A stretch of 64,000 bases of DNA from assembly GCF_900100885.1 (NCBI RefSeq), contig NZ_LT629692.1, positions 3,472,001-3,536,000 on the forward strand, written 5' to 3'. The notes below the pieces were generated by a model. The model ran no database searches, was not told the DNA's origin, and was given only the letters and a program-made list of their open reading frames with translations. Below, piece after piece: positions 9,053 to 18,226 of this stretch (positions within the stretch are counted from its first letter, which is position 1; each line of letters begins with the position of its first letter). The translations under genes and the position numbers were made by a program. This DNA comes from Microbacterium pygmaeum (GTDB taxonomy: Bacteria > Actinomycetota > Actinomycetes > Actinomycetales > Microbacteriaceae).

Positions 9053-9958
9053 ATGGCGAGCGACAGTGCGGTGTCCGTGGTCGGAATCGGCCGGATGGGG
9101 CTGCCGATCGCGACCCACCTCGATCGAGCGGGCTTCCGCGTCGTCGTCTTCGACGTGGACGAGGAGCGGATGCTGCGCGCCGAAGCGGCCGGATTGGACA
9201 CCGCGCCCTCCGCCTCGACGGCCGCGACGCGCGCCGACATCCTGCTGACGGTGCTGCCGGGCGCGGCGCAGTCGCGCGAACTGATGCTCGGCGCCGCTCC
9301 GCTGCTGGAGGACCTCCGGGCGGGCGCGTGCTGGCTCGACCTGACGAGCAATGATCCCGGCGTGGCCGAGCAGATCGCCGCGATCGCCCGCGAACGCGGC
9401 ATCGACGCGGTCGGCGCGCCGATGGCCGGCGGCGTCGACGCCGCGGAGGCCGCGAGCCTCGGGTTCTTCGTCGGCGGCGAGAAGAGCGCCCGCGAGCGGG
9501 TCGCGCCGATCCTCGGCGTGCTCTCCGGCCCCGACGGGATCCGCGTCGTGGGTGACGCGGTCGGGTCGGCCTTCACCGCGAAGCTCCTGATCAACCTGCT
9601 CTGGTTCGGTCAGGTCGCCGCGGTCGCCGAGGCGCTCCTGCTCGGGAAGCGGCTGGGGATCACACCGCAGACGCTCCGCGGTCTCATCGCTGGGTCGGCA
9701 GGCGACAGTGCCTTCGCGCAGCGTCACCTCGATCTGCTCCTGGACGGCGACGACATGGCGACCTTCGGGGTGAGCGAGGTCGTCGACGAACTCGACACCT
9801 TGACCGCGCTGGCGACCGAGACCGGGACGCCGTTCGAGGTGTCCGCGACGGTCGCCCGCCTGCATCGCGAGACGCTGGAACGGTTCGGCGCGGTGGACGG
9901 AGAACTGCTGGTCGCGAGGCTGCTGGAGGAGCGCGGAGGAACCCGGCTGAGCTCCTAA
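9053..9958 (+). CDS. NAD(P)-dependent beta-hydroxyacid dehydrogenase (3-hydroxyisobutyrate dehydrogenase family)
   Basis: The protein is 301 aa. An N-terminal Rossmann motif (VVGIGRMGLPIATHL), the substrate-loop segment GAPMAGGVDAAEAASLGFFV, and the conserved lysine region GSAFTAKLLINLL place it in the 6PGDH/HIBADH superfamily. It would oxidise a beta-hydroxyacid or act as a glyoxylate/imine reductase; the exact substrate is unknown. Its stop overlaps the convergent arsC-like gene by 4 bp. Confidence 0.85.
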   Translation: MASDSAVSVVGIGRMGLPIATHLDRAGFRVVVFDVDEERMLRAEAAGLDTAPSASTAATRADILLTVLPGAAQSRELMLGAAPLLEDLRAGACWLDLTSNDPGVAEQIAAIARERGIDAVGAPMAGGVDAAEAASLGFFVGGEKSARERVAPILGVLSGPDGIRVVGDAVGSAFTAKLLINLLWFGQVAAVAEALLLGKRLGITPQTLRGLIAGSAGDSAFAQRHLDLLLDGDDMATFGVSEVVDELDTLTALATETGTPFEVSATVARLHRETLERFGAVDGELLVARLLEERGGTRLSS

Positions 9959-10581
9959 CCCTTCTCCGCCGACGTCTCCTCGGGGTTGCCGGGGCGCACC
10001 ACCGCATCATCGCGGATGTCGATCCGGGTGATGCCATCGTGCTCGGTCACATCGATGCGCGGTGCCGCGTCGGCTTCGACGGCGTTCGGTGCGGCCAGCA
10101 ACTGGTCGCGCCGCTTCTCTTCGTCGGTCATCGCGGCGTCGGAGGTGTGTTCGCTCATGGTCCCACCCTGCCACTCGCCCGCGGGCAGCAGATCGGTCAG
10201 GAGCGCATCGATCCGGTCTCGGATGTCGTTCCTGATCCGTCTGACGACGCCGATGTCCTGCCCCGCCGGGTCTTCGAGCTCCCAGTCCTCGTACCGTTTG
10301 CCCGGGAAGATCGGGCACGCATCGCCGCAGCCCATCGTGATCACGACGTCCGCCGAGCGCACCGCGTCGACGCTGAGGATCTTGGGTGTGCCACCGGCGA
10401 TGTCGATGCCCTCTTCGGCCATGACGGCGATCGCCAGCGGGTTGATCCGGTCCTTCGGCTCCGAGCCTGCCGAGCGCACATTGACGGCATCCCCGGCCCG
10501 CGACGAGAGATACCCGGCGGCCATCTGAGAGCGGCCGGCGTTGTGCACGCACACGAACAGGACGGTCGGGATCTCGCTCAC
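9955..10581 (-). CDS. arsC: Thioredoxin-type arsenate reductase with a C-terminal extension
   Basis: The protein is 208 aa. The first ~140 residues are a LMW-phosphatase-fold arsenate reductase, with CVHNAGRS (Cys11), a second redox region MGCGDACPIFPG, and the DWELEDPAG motif. It would reduce arsenate to arsenite using thiols. Family members usually end near residue 135-140. Here about 68 further residues follow, charged and low in hydrophobics, beginning near a second in-frame Met (MSEHTSDAA). No arsenite pump is adjacent, but the ArsR/phosphatase fusion lies 9 kb away. Confidence 0.85.
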   Translation of the reverse strand: MSEIPTVLFVCVHNAGRSQMAAGYLSSRAGDAVNVRSAGSEPKDRINPLAIAVMAEEGIDIAGGTPKILSVDAVRSADVVITMGCGDACPIFPGKRYEDWELEDPAGQDIGVVRRIRNDIRDRIDALLTDLLPAGEWQGGTMSEHTSDAAMTDEEKRRDQLLAAPNAVEADAAPRIDVTEHDGITRIDIRDDAVVRPGNPEETSAEKG

Positions 10582-10670
10582 CCCTCCATTTACGCACGAC
10601 CGGACTAGCGGTCGCTTCTGCCCGGGGCAACCCCCTCGGTGAACCCGTCGGTGAGGGATAGACCTGTTGC

Positions 10671-11006
10671 ATGAAGATCCTCATCTACGCCGGAGCCGAG
10701 CTCATGACGGGTGACGACATCGCCGAGGCGGTGCTGGAGTACTGCGCCGCTCTGGCGGAGTCCGAAGCGGCGGAGACGCTGGACATCCCCGTCGTCGAGC
10801 CCGACGGCACGATCGGCCGCGCACGGCTGCTTCTGGGGCCGGCGAGTCAGATCGTGGCCCGCAGCGTCGAATCGGACTGGCCGGAGCTCGAGGACGTTCC
10901 GACCGTGGAGCGCGTCGTGGCGCGGACGATGGCGCAGCGACCGGTCATCCACGTGCAGGCGCGGTCGCCGCGCGACGACGACCAGAACTGGGCCGACTCG
11001 ATCTGA
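10671..11006 (+). CDS. Hypothetical protein, 111 aa
   Basis: I do not recognise the family. The protein starts MKILIYAGAELMTGDDIAEAV, is soluble and acidic, has no signal peptide or cysteine motif, and contains a short beta-strand-like segment VVEPDGTIGRARLLLG. It is divergent from arsC with 89 bp between, and convergent with the siderophore operon, which ends 3 bp away. The upstream purine stretch GAGGGA is a weak ribosome site. Confidence 0.65.
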   Translation: MKILIYAGAELMTGDDIAEAVLEYCAALAESEAAETLDIPVVEPDGTIGRARLLLGPASQIVARSVESDWPELEDVPTVERVVARTMAQRPVIHVQARSPRDDDQNWADSI

Positions 11007-11009
11007 TGG

Positions 11010-11816
11010 TCAGCCCGATTCGGTGTGGTGCCGCCCGATCGGCAGCATGAGCGGCTTGCCCGAGGTCGGGTCGGTGATGACCTTGCTGTCGATGCCGAAG
11101 ACCGCGAGCACGCATGCTTCGGTGAGGACGGATGCCGGGGGTCCGGCCGCGTGGACGTGTCCGCCCTCCAGGGCGATCAGGTGGTCCGCATAGCGGGCCG
11201 CGAGATTGAGGTCGTGCAGCACCATCACGATGGTGGTCCCACGGCTGCGGTTCAGATCGGTGAGGAGATCGAGCACTTCGATCTGATGACTCACGTCGAG
11301 GAAGGTCGTGGGCTCGTCCAGCAGCAGCAGATCGGTGTGCTGGGCGAGCGCCATGGCGATCCAGACGCGCTGACGCTGCCCGCCGGAAAGCTCGTCGACC
11401 GCGCGGTCCGCCAGCGTCGCCGTGTCGGTGGTGTCCAGGGCCTCGGCCACGGCGATGTCATCCTCGCGCGTCCAGCGCGAGAAGATGCCCTGGTGCGGCT
11501 GACGGCCCCGTCCCACCAGATCGGCGACCGTGATGCCCTCGGGCGCGATCGGCGACTGCGGGAGGAGACCGAGCGTGCGGGCCAGTTCCTTGGCCGGCAT
11601 CTTGTGCACCTGCGCGCCGTCCAGCAGCACCTGACCGCCGCGCGGTGCGAGCAGCCGCGACATCGAGCGCAGCAGGGTGGACTTGCCGCAGGCGTTCGGG
11701 CCGACGATCGCAGTGATGCGCCCGGGCGGCACAGCGAGATCGAGCGCCTCGATCACGGTGCGATCGCCGTACCCGAGCGTCAGGTTCTCTGCGGTGAGCT
11801 GATGGTTCTCGGTCAT
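11010..11816 (-). CDS. Iron-siderophore ABC transporter ATPase
   Basis: The protein is 268 aa. It has Walker A GPNACGKST (39-47), signature LSGGQRQR, Walker B LLLLDEPTTFLD and an H-loop VLHDLN, in the FecE/FepC arrangement. It is last in a four-gene operon (binding protein, two permeases, ATPase) on the minus strand, 11 bp after the second permease. It powers uptake of a ferric siderophore through the cytoplasmic membrane. Control is expected to be by iron through the box upstream of the binding protein. Confidence 0.92.
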   Translation of the reverse strand: MTENHQLTAENLTLGYGDRTVIEALDLAVPPGRITAIVGPNACGKSTLLRSMSRLLAPRGGQVLLDGAQVHKMPAKELARTLGLLPQSPIAPEGITVADLVGRGRQPHQGIFSRWTREDDIAVAEALDTTDTATLADRAVDELSGGQRQRVWIAMALAQHTDLLLLDEPTTFLDVSHQIEVLDLLTDLNRSRGTTIVMVLHDLNLAARYADHLIALEGGHVHAAGPPASVLTEACVLAVFGIDSKVITDPTSGKPLMLPIGRHHTESG

Positions 11817-11827
11817 GTGCCTGCCGA

Positions 11828-12889
11828 TCACAGCGAGCCGCCCGCACGATTCGTGCGGACGATGAGGTAGATGAGGTAAGGGGCGCCGAGGACGCCGGTG
11901 ACGACGCCCACGGGGAACCGGGTGCCGAAGGCGTACTGTCCGCAGAAGTCGGCGACCAGGACCAGCAGTGCGCCGATCAGACCGGCTGGCAGCATCGGGG
12001 ATCCGTTCGGACCGAGGATGCGGGCGGCGATCGGCCCGGACAGGAACGCCACGAAGGCGATGGGTCCGGCCGCAGCCGTGGCGAAGGCGATGAGGCCGAC
12101 GGCGGCGACGATCACGACGAGTCGAGTCCGCTCGACGCGGACGCCGAGGGCCGCGGCGGTGTCGTCGCCCAGCTGCAGGGCGCCCAGGTTCCGCGACCGG
12201 CTGAGCAGCAGCGGACCGAGGATCATCATCGCGATCAGGGCGGGGACGACCTGGGTCCACGTGGTCCCGTTGAGGCTGCCGGTGAGCCAGCGGAGGGCCT
12301 CCTGCAGGTCCCATTGACCCGCACGGGAGAGGATGTAGTTGATCGCGGCATCCAGCATCGCCGCCATCCCGATTCCGATCAGGATCAGCCGCGTGCCGGC
12401 CGCTCCGCCCTTGTACGACAGGACGTAGACGAGCAGAGCCACGCCCAGCCCGCTGACGATCGCGAACAGCGACACGGCGGTGCCGCTCAGCCCGAGGATC
12501 ACGATCGCGAAGGCGGCCGCTGCGCTGGCGCCGGCGCTGATGCCGATGATGTCCGGGCTCGCCAGCGGATTGCGCAGCATCGTCTGGAACGTGACGCCCG
12601 CCAGACCGAAGCTGAATCCGGCCACGATCGCGAGCACCGCGCGCGGCAGACGGAGGCGGCCGACGGTGAACGAGGCACCGTCGACGTCCTGTCCCAGCAG
12701 GACGCCGAGGACGTCGGCGGGCGGATAGAACGTCTGGCCGACCATGAGGCTGATCGCGAAGACGGTGAGGATGAGCAGGAGCAGGATGCCGACCATCGAC
12801 CGCCACCGGCGAGTCCGGCGTCCACGTGCCGAGGCCACCGCGAGCGCGGTCGGGTTTCGCGTCGGGGCGTGCACGGGTGCGCCGCTCAC
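11828..12889 (-). CDS. FecCD-family siderophore permease
   Basis: The protein is 353 aa with many hydrophobic helices and FecCD signatures (LPRAVLAIVAG, NPLASPDIIGISAGA, GPIAFVAFLSG). It starts at a GTG that overlaps the TGA of the preceding permease (GTGA), showing tight translational coupling. It forms the membrane channel with its partner permease. Confidence 0.92.
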   Translation of the reverse strand: MSGAPVHAPTRNPTALAVASARGRRTRRWRSMVGILLLLILTVFAISLMVGQTFYPPADVLGVLLGQDVDGASFTVGRLRLPRAVLAIVAGFSFGLAGVTFQTMLRNPLASPDIIGISAGASAAAAFAIVILGLSGTAVSLFAIVSGLGVALLVYVLSYKGGAAGTRLILIGIGMAAMLDAAINYILSRAGQWDLQEALRWLTGSLNGTTWTQVVPALIAMMILGPLLLSRSRNLGALQLGDDTAAALGVRVERTRLVVIVAAVGLIAFATAAAGPIAFVAFLSGPIAARILGPNGSPMLPAGLIGALLVLVADFCGQYAFGTRFPVGVVTGVLGAPYLIYLIVRTNRAGGSL

Positions 12890-13929
12890 AGTGCCCGCAC
12901 CTTCTGCCGTCGAACGATGGCGATGAAGACGGGTGCTCCGATCAGCGCGGTGATGATGCCGACGTCGATCTCGCTCGGCCGGGCGACGATGCGTCCGACG
13001 ATGTCGGCGACGACCAGCAGCGCCGCGCCTGTCAGTGCTGAGAACGGCAGCAGCCAGCGCTGGTCCACGCCGACCAGCAGCCGGCACATGTGCGTGACGA
13101 TGAGCCCGAGGAACGCGATGGGTCCGGCCACCGCGACGGCGGCGCCGCAGAGCAGCACGGCGCCGAAGGCGGCGAACGCACGGACGATCGCGACGCGTTC
13201 GCCGAGGCTCGCGGCCAGGTCGTCGCCGAGCGCGAGGGAGTTCAGACTGCGCGCGGAGAGCAGGCAGACGATGGCTCCGACGACGAGGAACGGCGCCACC
13301 TGCAGGATCGTGTCGAACGAGGCGCCGCCGACGCCGCCGATCTGCCAGGAGCGGATGATCGCCGAGATGTCACCGCGCGGCAGCGCGATCGCGGTCATGA
13401 ACGAGACCAGTGCGACTGAGGTCGCCGCCCCGGCGAGCGCGAGTTTCAGCGGTGTCGCCCCACCTGTGCCGAGCGAGCCGATCGCGTAGACGAACACCGC
13501 CGCGAGTGCGGCGCCGAGAATCGCCGTCCAGATGTAGCCGGAGGCGCTCGAGAGTCCGAACCAGGCGATCCCGGCGACGACCGCGAGGGACGCGCCCATG
13601 CTGACACCCAGGATGCTGGGGTCGGCCAGCGGGTTGCGGGTCACGCCCTGCATGACCGCGCCGGACAGACCGAGCGCCGCGCCGACGACGAGCGCCAGCA
13701 CCGTCCGCGGGATGCGCTTGACGACCGCCGCCTGGCTGAGGTTCTCCGTCCCGCCGGCGAGACCGGCGATCAGGTCGTCCCACGAGACGTCTCGCGAGCC
13801 CACGGCGAGCGAGATCCCCGAGAGGACGACGAGCAGCACGAGGACCACCAGCAGCCACAGCAGGCGCACGCGATTCGGGCGTCGCACGAGAGCGACGCCC
13901 GAATCGGATGCGAGTGTGGTCGAGGTCAC
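12886..13929 (-). CDS. FecCD-family siderophore permease
   Basis: The protein is 347 aa with a GTG start (VTSTTLASDSG) 10 bp after the binding-protein gene. FecCD hallmarks are IPRTVLALVVGAALGLSG, NPLADPSILGVSMGA and GPIAFLGLIVTHMCRL. It is paired with the downstream permease as the transmembrane heterodimer of the ferric-siderophore importer. Confidence 0.92.
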   Translation of the reverse strand: MTSTTLASDSGVALVRRPNRVRLLWLLVVLVLLVVLSGISLAVGSRDVSWDDLIAGLAGGTENLSQAAVVKRIPRTVLALVVGAALGLSGAVMQGVTRNPLADPSILGVSMGASLAVVAGIAWFGLSSASGYIWTAILGAALAAVFVYAIGSLGTGGATPLKLALAGAATSVALVSFMTAIALPRGDISAIIRSWQIGGVGGASFDTILQVAPFLVVGAIVCLLSARSLNSLALGDDLAASLGERVAIVRAFAAFGAVLLCGAAVAVAGPIAFLGLIVTHMCRLLVGVDQRWLLPFSALTGAALLVVADIVGRIVARPSEIDVGIITALIGAPVFIAIVRRQKVRAL

Positions 13930-13939
13930 GCGGCAGAGG

Positions 13940-14971
13940 TCACTGGACCTTGTCGGCGGCCTCGGCCAGCAGCGCGAGGTAGTCGTCGAGGACCCACGAG
14001 ATCGCCAGCGGCGTCGGGTTGGCGGCCGTACCGAGGGGGCCAGAGCCGTCCAGCGCGACGATCGCGCCGTTTCGCACCGCGGGCATCTGCGACAGGAGCG
14101 GGTCGCCTTCGAGCGTCGCAACCAGGTCGCCGTCGCCGTAGGTCACGATGAGATCGACGTCTTCGAATGTGTCGACCTGCTCGGCGCTGACGGTGCCGGA
14201 GAACTCGCCGCTGGCCGATGCCTCCTGCACACTCTTGGGTGTCGCGAGGCCGAGGTCCTCGAAGAACGCGGATCGCGTGTCGTTGGACGTGTAGAAGCTG
14301 ACCTCGCTGAGGTCGGCGGGGTCGATGTGGGTGAGGAACATGGTCGACTTGCCTTCGAGCTGCGGATACTCGGCGACGGATGCCGCGATCTCGTCCTCGA
14401 TGTCGGCCACGAGCTGCTCGCCCTCGGCGGCCATGCCCATGCCGGCCGCGTTGACCTCGATGACGTCGCGCCACGACGTCGACCACGGCGCGTCGGGGTA
14501 GGCGACGACGGGGGCGATCTCGCTCAGGGTGTCGAAGTCCTCCTGCGTCAGGCCGGAGTACGCGGCCAGGATGACGTCGGGGTTCGTGTCGGCGACCGCC
14601 TCGAAGTCGATGCCGTCGGTCTCATCGAAGAGCACCGGGGTCTCGGCTCCGAGTTCCTCGAGCCTCTCGGACACCCACGGCAGCAGGCCGTCGCCGTCGT
14701 CGTCGCCGAAGTTGGCCGCGGCCATACCGACCGGCACCACGCCGAGCGCGAGCGGCACCTCGTGGTTTGCCCAGTTCACCGTCGCCACGCGCTCCGGCTT
14801 CTCGGTGAGGGTCGCGGTGCCCAGCGCGCTCTCGATCGTGATCGGGTACCCCTCGGCGGACGCACCGGCGTCTGCGCTCTGGTCTGCGGCTGTCGTGCCG
14901 CTGCACGCCGCCAGGCCCAGCGCGGCCGTCGCGGTGATCGCCGCGACGGCGAGGAATCGGTTGGAACGCAT
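13940..14971 (-). CDS. Ferric-siderophore substrate-binding lipoprotein
   Basis: The protein is 343 aa. A lipoprotein signal peptide ends at LAAC (Cys23), followed by a short Ala/Ser/Asp linker and a periplasmic-binding-protein class III body with the FepB/FhuD-type pattern (KPERVATVNW, PDVILAAYSGLTQEDFDTL). The protein would be anchored outside the cytoplasmic membrane and deliver iron-siderophore to the permeases. It is the first gene of the operon, with an iron box about 85 bp upstream. Confidence 0.92.
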   Translation of the reverse strand: MRSNRFLAVAAITATAALGLAACSGTTAADQSADAGASAEGYPITIESALGTATLTEKPERVATVNWANHEVPLALGVVPVGMAAANFGDDDGDGLLPWVSERLEELGAETPVLFDETDGIDFEAVADTNPDVILAAYSGLTQEDFDTLSEIAPVVAYPDAPWSTSWRDVIEVNAAGMGMAAEGEQLVADIEDEIAASVAEYPQLEGKSTMFLTHIDPADLSEVSFYTSNDTRSAFFEDLGLATPKSVQEASASGEFSGTVSAEQVDTFEDVDLIVTYGDGDLVATLEGDPLLSQMPAVRNGAIVALDGSGPLGTAANPTPLAISWVLDDYLALLAEAADKVQ

Positions 14972-15056
14972 GCGGAACTCCCGTGTGATCGGTGGATGCT
15001 GAAGGCTCAGGCGACTCGTGGGAACGATATCGACGCGCCCCGTGCAAGGGCGACGA

Positions 15057-15075
15057 TAAGGTGAGCCTTACCTCA
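15057..15075. promoter_or_regulatory. IdeR/DtxR-type iron box
   Basis: TAAGGTGAGCCTTACCTCA matches the 19-bp IdeR/DtxR consensus (TTAGGTTAGSCTAACCTAA) at 15 of 19 positions by hand alignment. It lies upstream of the siderophore-binding protein gene on the minus strand. Iron-loaded IdeR would repress the uptake operon. The divergent VOC gene starts 87 bp away and could share the control. Confidence 0.8.
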
Positions 15076-15161
15076 ACCGTATGTCAGCGATCGACGCAGG
15101 TGCAACTCGTCGGGATGTCGGAGTCCCCGAGGAGAATGGCTGCATCGACGAGGAGGACACC

Positions 15162-15566
15162 ATGTTCCGAGGGCTCACCACGATCACGTATTCCGCCGAC
15201 GATGTCGCCGCCGCCGCCCGGTGGTACGAGGAGGTGCTGGGGGTTGAACCGTACTTCCGCAAGGAATTCGGCGACGCGCTCGCCTACGTCGAATTCCGCC
15301 TCGGCGATGCTTCGCACGAGCTCGGGATCCTCGATCGGCGCTACGTCGGCCCGTCCCCGCAGCAGCAGGGCGGGACGGTCGCGTACTGGGCGGTCGATGA
15401 CGTCAAGGCGGCGTACGACCGCCTCATCGAGCACGGCGCCGAGCCGCACATCCCGATCACCGAGCAGGGTCCGGGCTTCGTCACCGGGTCGGTGTACGAC
15501 CCGTTCGGCAACGTGGTCGGCGTGATGTTCAACCAGCACTACCTGGACGTCCTCGCCGAGCGCTGA
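15162..15566 (+). CDS. VOC (glyoxalase/bleomycin-resistance) family protein
   Basis: The protein is 134 aa, starting at the ATG of MFRGLTTITYSADD with AGGAGG about 6 bp upstream. It shows the paired beta-alpha-beta-beta-beta modules of VOC proteins: RWYEEVLGVEPYF in the first half and SVYDPFGNVVGVMFN in the second. The reaction is unknown; members include glyoxalases, isomerases and drug-binding proteins. It is divergent from the siderophore operon. Confidence 0.85.
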   Translation: MFRGLTTITYSADDVAAAARWYEEVLGVEPYFRKEFGDALAYVEFRLGDASHELGILDRRYVGPSPQQQGGTVAYWAVDDVKAAYDRLIEHGAEPHIPITEQGPGFVTGSVYDPFGNVVGVMFNQHYLDVLAER

Positions 15567-15580
15567 AGGTGCGCGGCGGT

Positions 15581-16591
15581 TCAGCCGCGGAAGACGTCGA
15601 CCCCGAGATCTGGATGATCGACGAAGACGCCGTCGACCCCGGCATCCCGGATCATCCCCCACTCGGCTTCATAGTCGCCGAACGCTCCCGATCCCCCGCG
15701 ACTGCGGAACTGGCCGACCAGGAACGCGTTCTCGGGACGGCAGGTCCAGGTGAAGACCCGCATGCCGCGGGCGTGCGCGTCGCCGACCACGGCCGACGGG
15801 CCGGTGGCGCGGCCGAGCTTGTCGGGGGCGAGGATCATCCGCTTGTCCACGCTGATGCCGTCGACGACCCCGACCAGCGCGTCCAGGCCCGCCGGCTGCG
15901 CGGTGCGGCGGTAGGTCGGTGCAGCGGCGCCGAGCGAGGCGAGGAGGTCGGCCGGGCGCCCAGCCGCTTCGAGCAGGTAGATGTACACCGCCGGGATGCC
16001 GCGCTCGCGGAGGCGCCCGAGCACAGTGGACTCGAACGCCTCGATCGTCAGCGGCAGCTGCCCGGACGCCCATCCGGCGTCGGCGAGTTCTGTCTCGACG
16101 AGCTCGGCCATATCCCAACCGAGGCCGTCGAAGTAGGTCGCGTGTTTGATCTCCAGCACGACGCCGAGTTCGCGCCCCCGCTCGAGCGACGCCGCGCGGA
16201 CGAGGTCGAGCACGTCGCGGAGCCGGAGGATCGGCTGCTGGTCGTCGAACGTCGCACTGGAGGGCCGCAGGGCGGGGAGCCGCTCGCGACAGCGCAGCGT
16301 GGAGAGCTCGTCCCAGGTGAAGTCCTCGGTGAACCAGCCGGTGATTTCGGCACCGTCGACGATCTTCGTGGTGCGGCGGTTCGCGTATTCCGGCCGGTCG
16401 GCGACGTCCGTGGTTCCGGAGATCTCGTTCTCGTGACGGACGACGAGCACCCCGTCGCGCGAGATGACGACATCGGGCTCCACGGCATCCGCGCCCATGG
16501 CGAACGCGAGGTCGTACGAAGACCGCGAGTGCTCTGGCCGATACCCGGGCGCACCGCGGTGGCCGATGATCAGCGGTGAGGTGCGCGGCAC
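15581..16591 (-). CDS. glpQ: Glycerophosphodiester phosphodiesterase
   Basis: The protein is 336 aa. The catalytic start IIGHRGAPGYRPEH, the metal ligands AVEPDVVISRDGVLVVRH and the late segment GMRVFTWTCRPEN are typical of the GDPD family. It cleaves glycerophosphodiesters to glycerol-3-phosphate and an alcohol. No signal peptide is visible, so a cytoplasmic role is likely. It is convergent with the VOC gene, 14 bp away. Confidence 0.92.
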   Translation of the reverse strand: MPRTSPLIIGHRGAPGYRPEHSRSSYDLAFAMGADAVEPDVVISRDGVLVVRHENEISGTTDVADRPEYANRRTTKIVDGAEITGWFTEDFTWDELSTLRCRERLPALRPSSATFDDQQPILRLRDVLDLVRAASLERGRELGVVLEIKHATYFDGLGWDMAELVETELADAGWASGQLPLTIEAFESTVLGRLRERGIPAVYIYLLEAAGRPADLLASLGAAAPTYRRTAQPAGLDALVGVVDGISVDKRMILAPDKLGRATGPSAVVGDAHARGMRVFTWTCRPENAFLVGQFRSRGGSGAFGDYEAEWGMIRDAGVDGVFVDHPDLGVDVFRG

Positions 16592-16759
16592 CGTTTCAGG
16601 CTACCCGCGGCTCGAGCGTGCGCCGATGGCAGGGCGCATGCCGGGAGCGCCCTCAAAGGCCTCTCACAGGTGCCACCCTCGGCGCTGGACCACGGGTCCG
16701 ATATCGTAGAGCGCAACAGCACGGTGCTGTCGAACCTTCGACTTTGGAGTGTGAGAGCA

Positions 16760-17674
16760 GTGGCCCTCAACAACCCCGCGTTCAACAACCCCGCCTTCCA
16801 GGACCCGAAAGCCGGCAAGGCGTACCCCACCAATACGCCGCCCGCTCCCTACGGGACGCAGACGCAGACCGCTTCCGCGCAGCACGCGACGGTGAATGCG
16901 GCAGCCAACGCTCAGCTCGAGGGCGCATTCGCCGCCCCGCCCGCCGGCGCCGTGGAGACCGGCCGGATGACGATCGAGGACACCGTTTGGAAAACGGTCG
17001 GGCTCTTCGCGATCCTCGTCGTCGCCGCCGTCGCCGGGTGGATCTGGACGATGGCTCCGGTCGCCAGTACCGGTCAGCCCACCCTTCTCCCCTGGATCAT
17101 CGGCGCGCTCGGCGGCTTCGTCCTGGCGATGGTGGTCATCTTCACCTCGCGCAAGAAGATCCGCCCCGCGCTGATCTTCGCCTACGCGGCCTTCGAGGGG
17201 CTCTTCGTCGGCGGGATCTCGGCGTTCTTCGAGATCCGGTGGGAGGGCATCGTCCTGCAGGCGACGCTCGCGACGCTCGCCGTGGTCGGCGTGACGCTCG
17301 CGCTGTTCGCCAGCGGCAAGATCCGCGCCTCCAAGAAGGCCACCAAGATCTTCATGGTCGCGATGTTCGGCTATCTCGCGTTCTCGCTGCTCAACCTCAT
17401 CCTCATGTGGACCGGCGTGGTACCGGACGCGTTCGGAATCGGCAGCCAGCCGAGCCCACTGTTCGGCATTCCGTGGGGCGTGCTCATCGGCGTCCTCGTC
17501 GTGATCATGGCCGCCTACTCGTTGGTCCTGGACTTCGACCAGATCCAGCAGGGTGTGCGTAACGGCGCTCCCCGCCAGTTCGCCTGGCTCGGTGCCTTCG
17601 GCATCATGGTGACGGTCGTCTGGCTCTACCTGGAGATCCTTCGCATCATCGCGATCGCGCGGGGCAGCAACTGA
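16760..17674 (+). CDS. Bax inhibitor-1/YccA-family membrane protein
   Basis: The protein is 304 aa. The proposed start is the GTG of VALNNPAFNNPAFQDP, 11 bp after GGAG, which matches how actinobacterial members begin. An N-terminal Pro/Ala/Thr-rich cytosolic region (~75 residues) precedes seven hydrophobic helices with the BI-1 segment AAFEGLFVGGISAFFE and a C-terminal acidic/charged motif LVLDFDQIQQGV. The family is linked to pH-gated calcium leak and membrane stress; the role here is inferred only. Confidence 0.88.
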   Translation: MALNNPAFNNPAFQDPKAGKAYPTNTPPAPYGTQTQTASAQHATVNAAANAQLEGAFAAPPAGAVETGRMTIEDTVWKTVGLFAILVVAAVAGWIWTMAPVASTGQPTLLPWIIGALGGFVLAMVVIFTSRKKIRPALIFAYAAFEGLFVGGISAFFEIRWEGIVLQATLATLAVVGVTLALFASGKIRASKKATKIFMVAMFGYLAFSLLNLILMWTGVVPDAFGIGSQPSPLFGIPWGVLIGVLVVIMAAYSLVLDFDQIQQGVRNGAPRQFAWLGAFGIMVTVVWLYLEILRIIAIARGSN

Positions 17675-17688
17675 CCGTCGAACGTCGT

Positions 17689-17720
17689 CGAAGGGGTCGT
17701 CCATCCGGGCGGCCCCTTCG
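17689..17720 (+). terminator. Intrinsic terminator after the Bax-inhibitor-like gene
   Basis: A 14-bp stem (left 17689-17702, right 17707-17720, including two G-U pairs in RNA) with loop ATCC lies 14 bp after the stop. The following tract is only weakly T-rich, as is common in high-GC actinobacteria. Confidence 0.7.
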
Positions 17721-17788
17721 TCGTCGGGGCGTTCTGCTCTGAGCGGAACGACTCGGGATGCCGCGCAGAGCCGTCCTATCGTGAAGGC

Positions 17789-18142
17789 ATGGCCGAGCTC
17801 ATCCCGCTGCCCAAGCGCCGAGAACGTCCGGCTCGCGAGCCCGAGCCGCTCTGGCGCGATGCGCTCGGAGCCCAGCTGCGGCGCATCCGGCAGCAACGCG
17901 GCGAGCGCCTCGCCGATACGGCGGAGCGCGCCGGCGTCTCCCCGCAGTACCTCTCGGAGATCGAGCGCGGCCTCAAAGAGCCCTCGAGCGAGATGATCGC
18001 GGCCGTCGCAGGCGCGCTGGAGATCAGCCTGGTCGACCTCACCGCCGCCGTCGGCGATGAGCTGCGCGACCGCTCAGGCGACCGCGCGGCGGGCTCGTCC
18101 GCCGCCGTCGGCGTGCAGACCGCGCTCGTCCTCGTCGCCTGA
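17789..18142 (+). CDS. XRE-family regulator resembling ClgR/PopR
   Basis: The protein is 117 aa. The HTH (about residues 28-85) contains GAQLRRIRQQRG and SPQYLSEIERGLKEPSSEM. The YLSE(I/V)ERG-KE-SSE pattern followed by VGDEL is characteristic of the ClgR/PopR activators of clp protease genes. The C-terminus ends QTALVLVA, a hydrophobic tail of the kind that can serve as a degradation signal (inference). A ClpP-like gene pair lies 1.3 kb downstream on the other strand, with a LigD-type gene between. Confidence 0.8.
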   Translation: MAELIPLPKRRERPAREPEPLWRDALGAQLRRIRQQRGERLADTAERAGVSPQYLSEIERGLKEPSSEMIAAVAGALEISLVDLTAAVGDELRDRSGDRAAGSSAAVGVQTALVLVA

Positions 18143-18226
18143 TCCGCCGAGGTCGCCGCGCGAGTGGCTTCTCGCTCCCGAGGCAAGGCCTGGTCGCGGC
18201 ATCCGCTCCTGGGTAGCGTGAACCGG

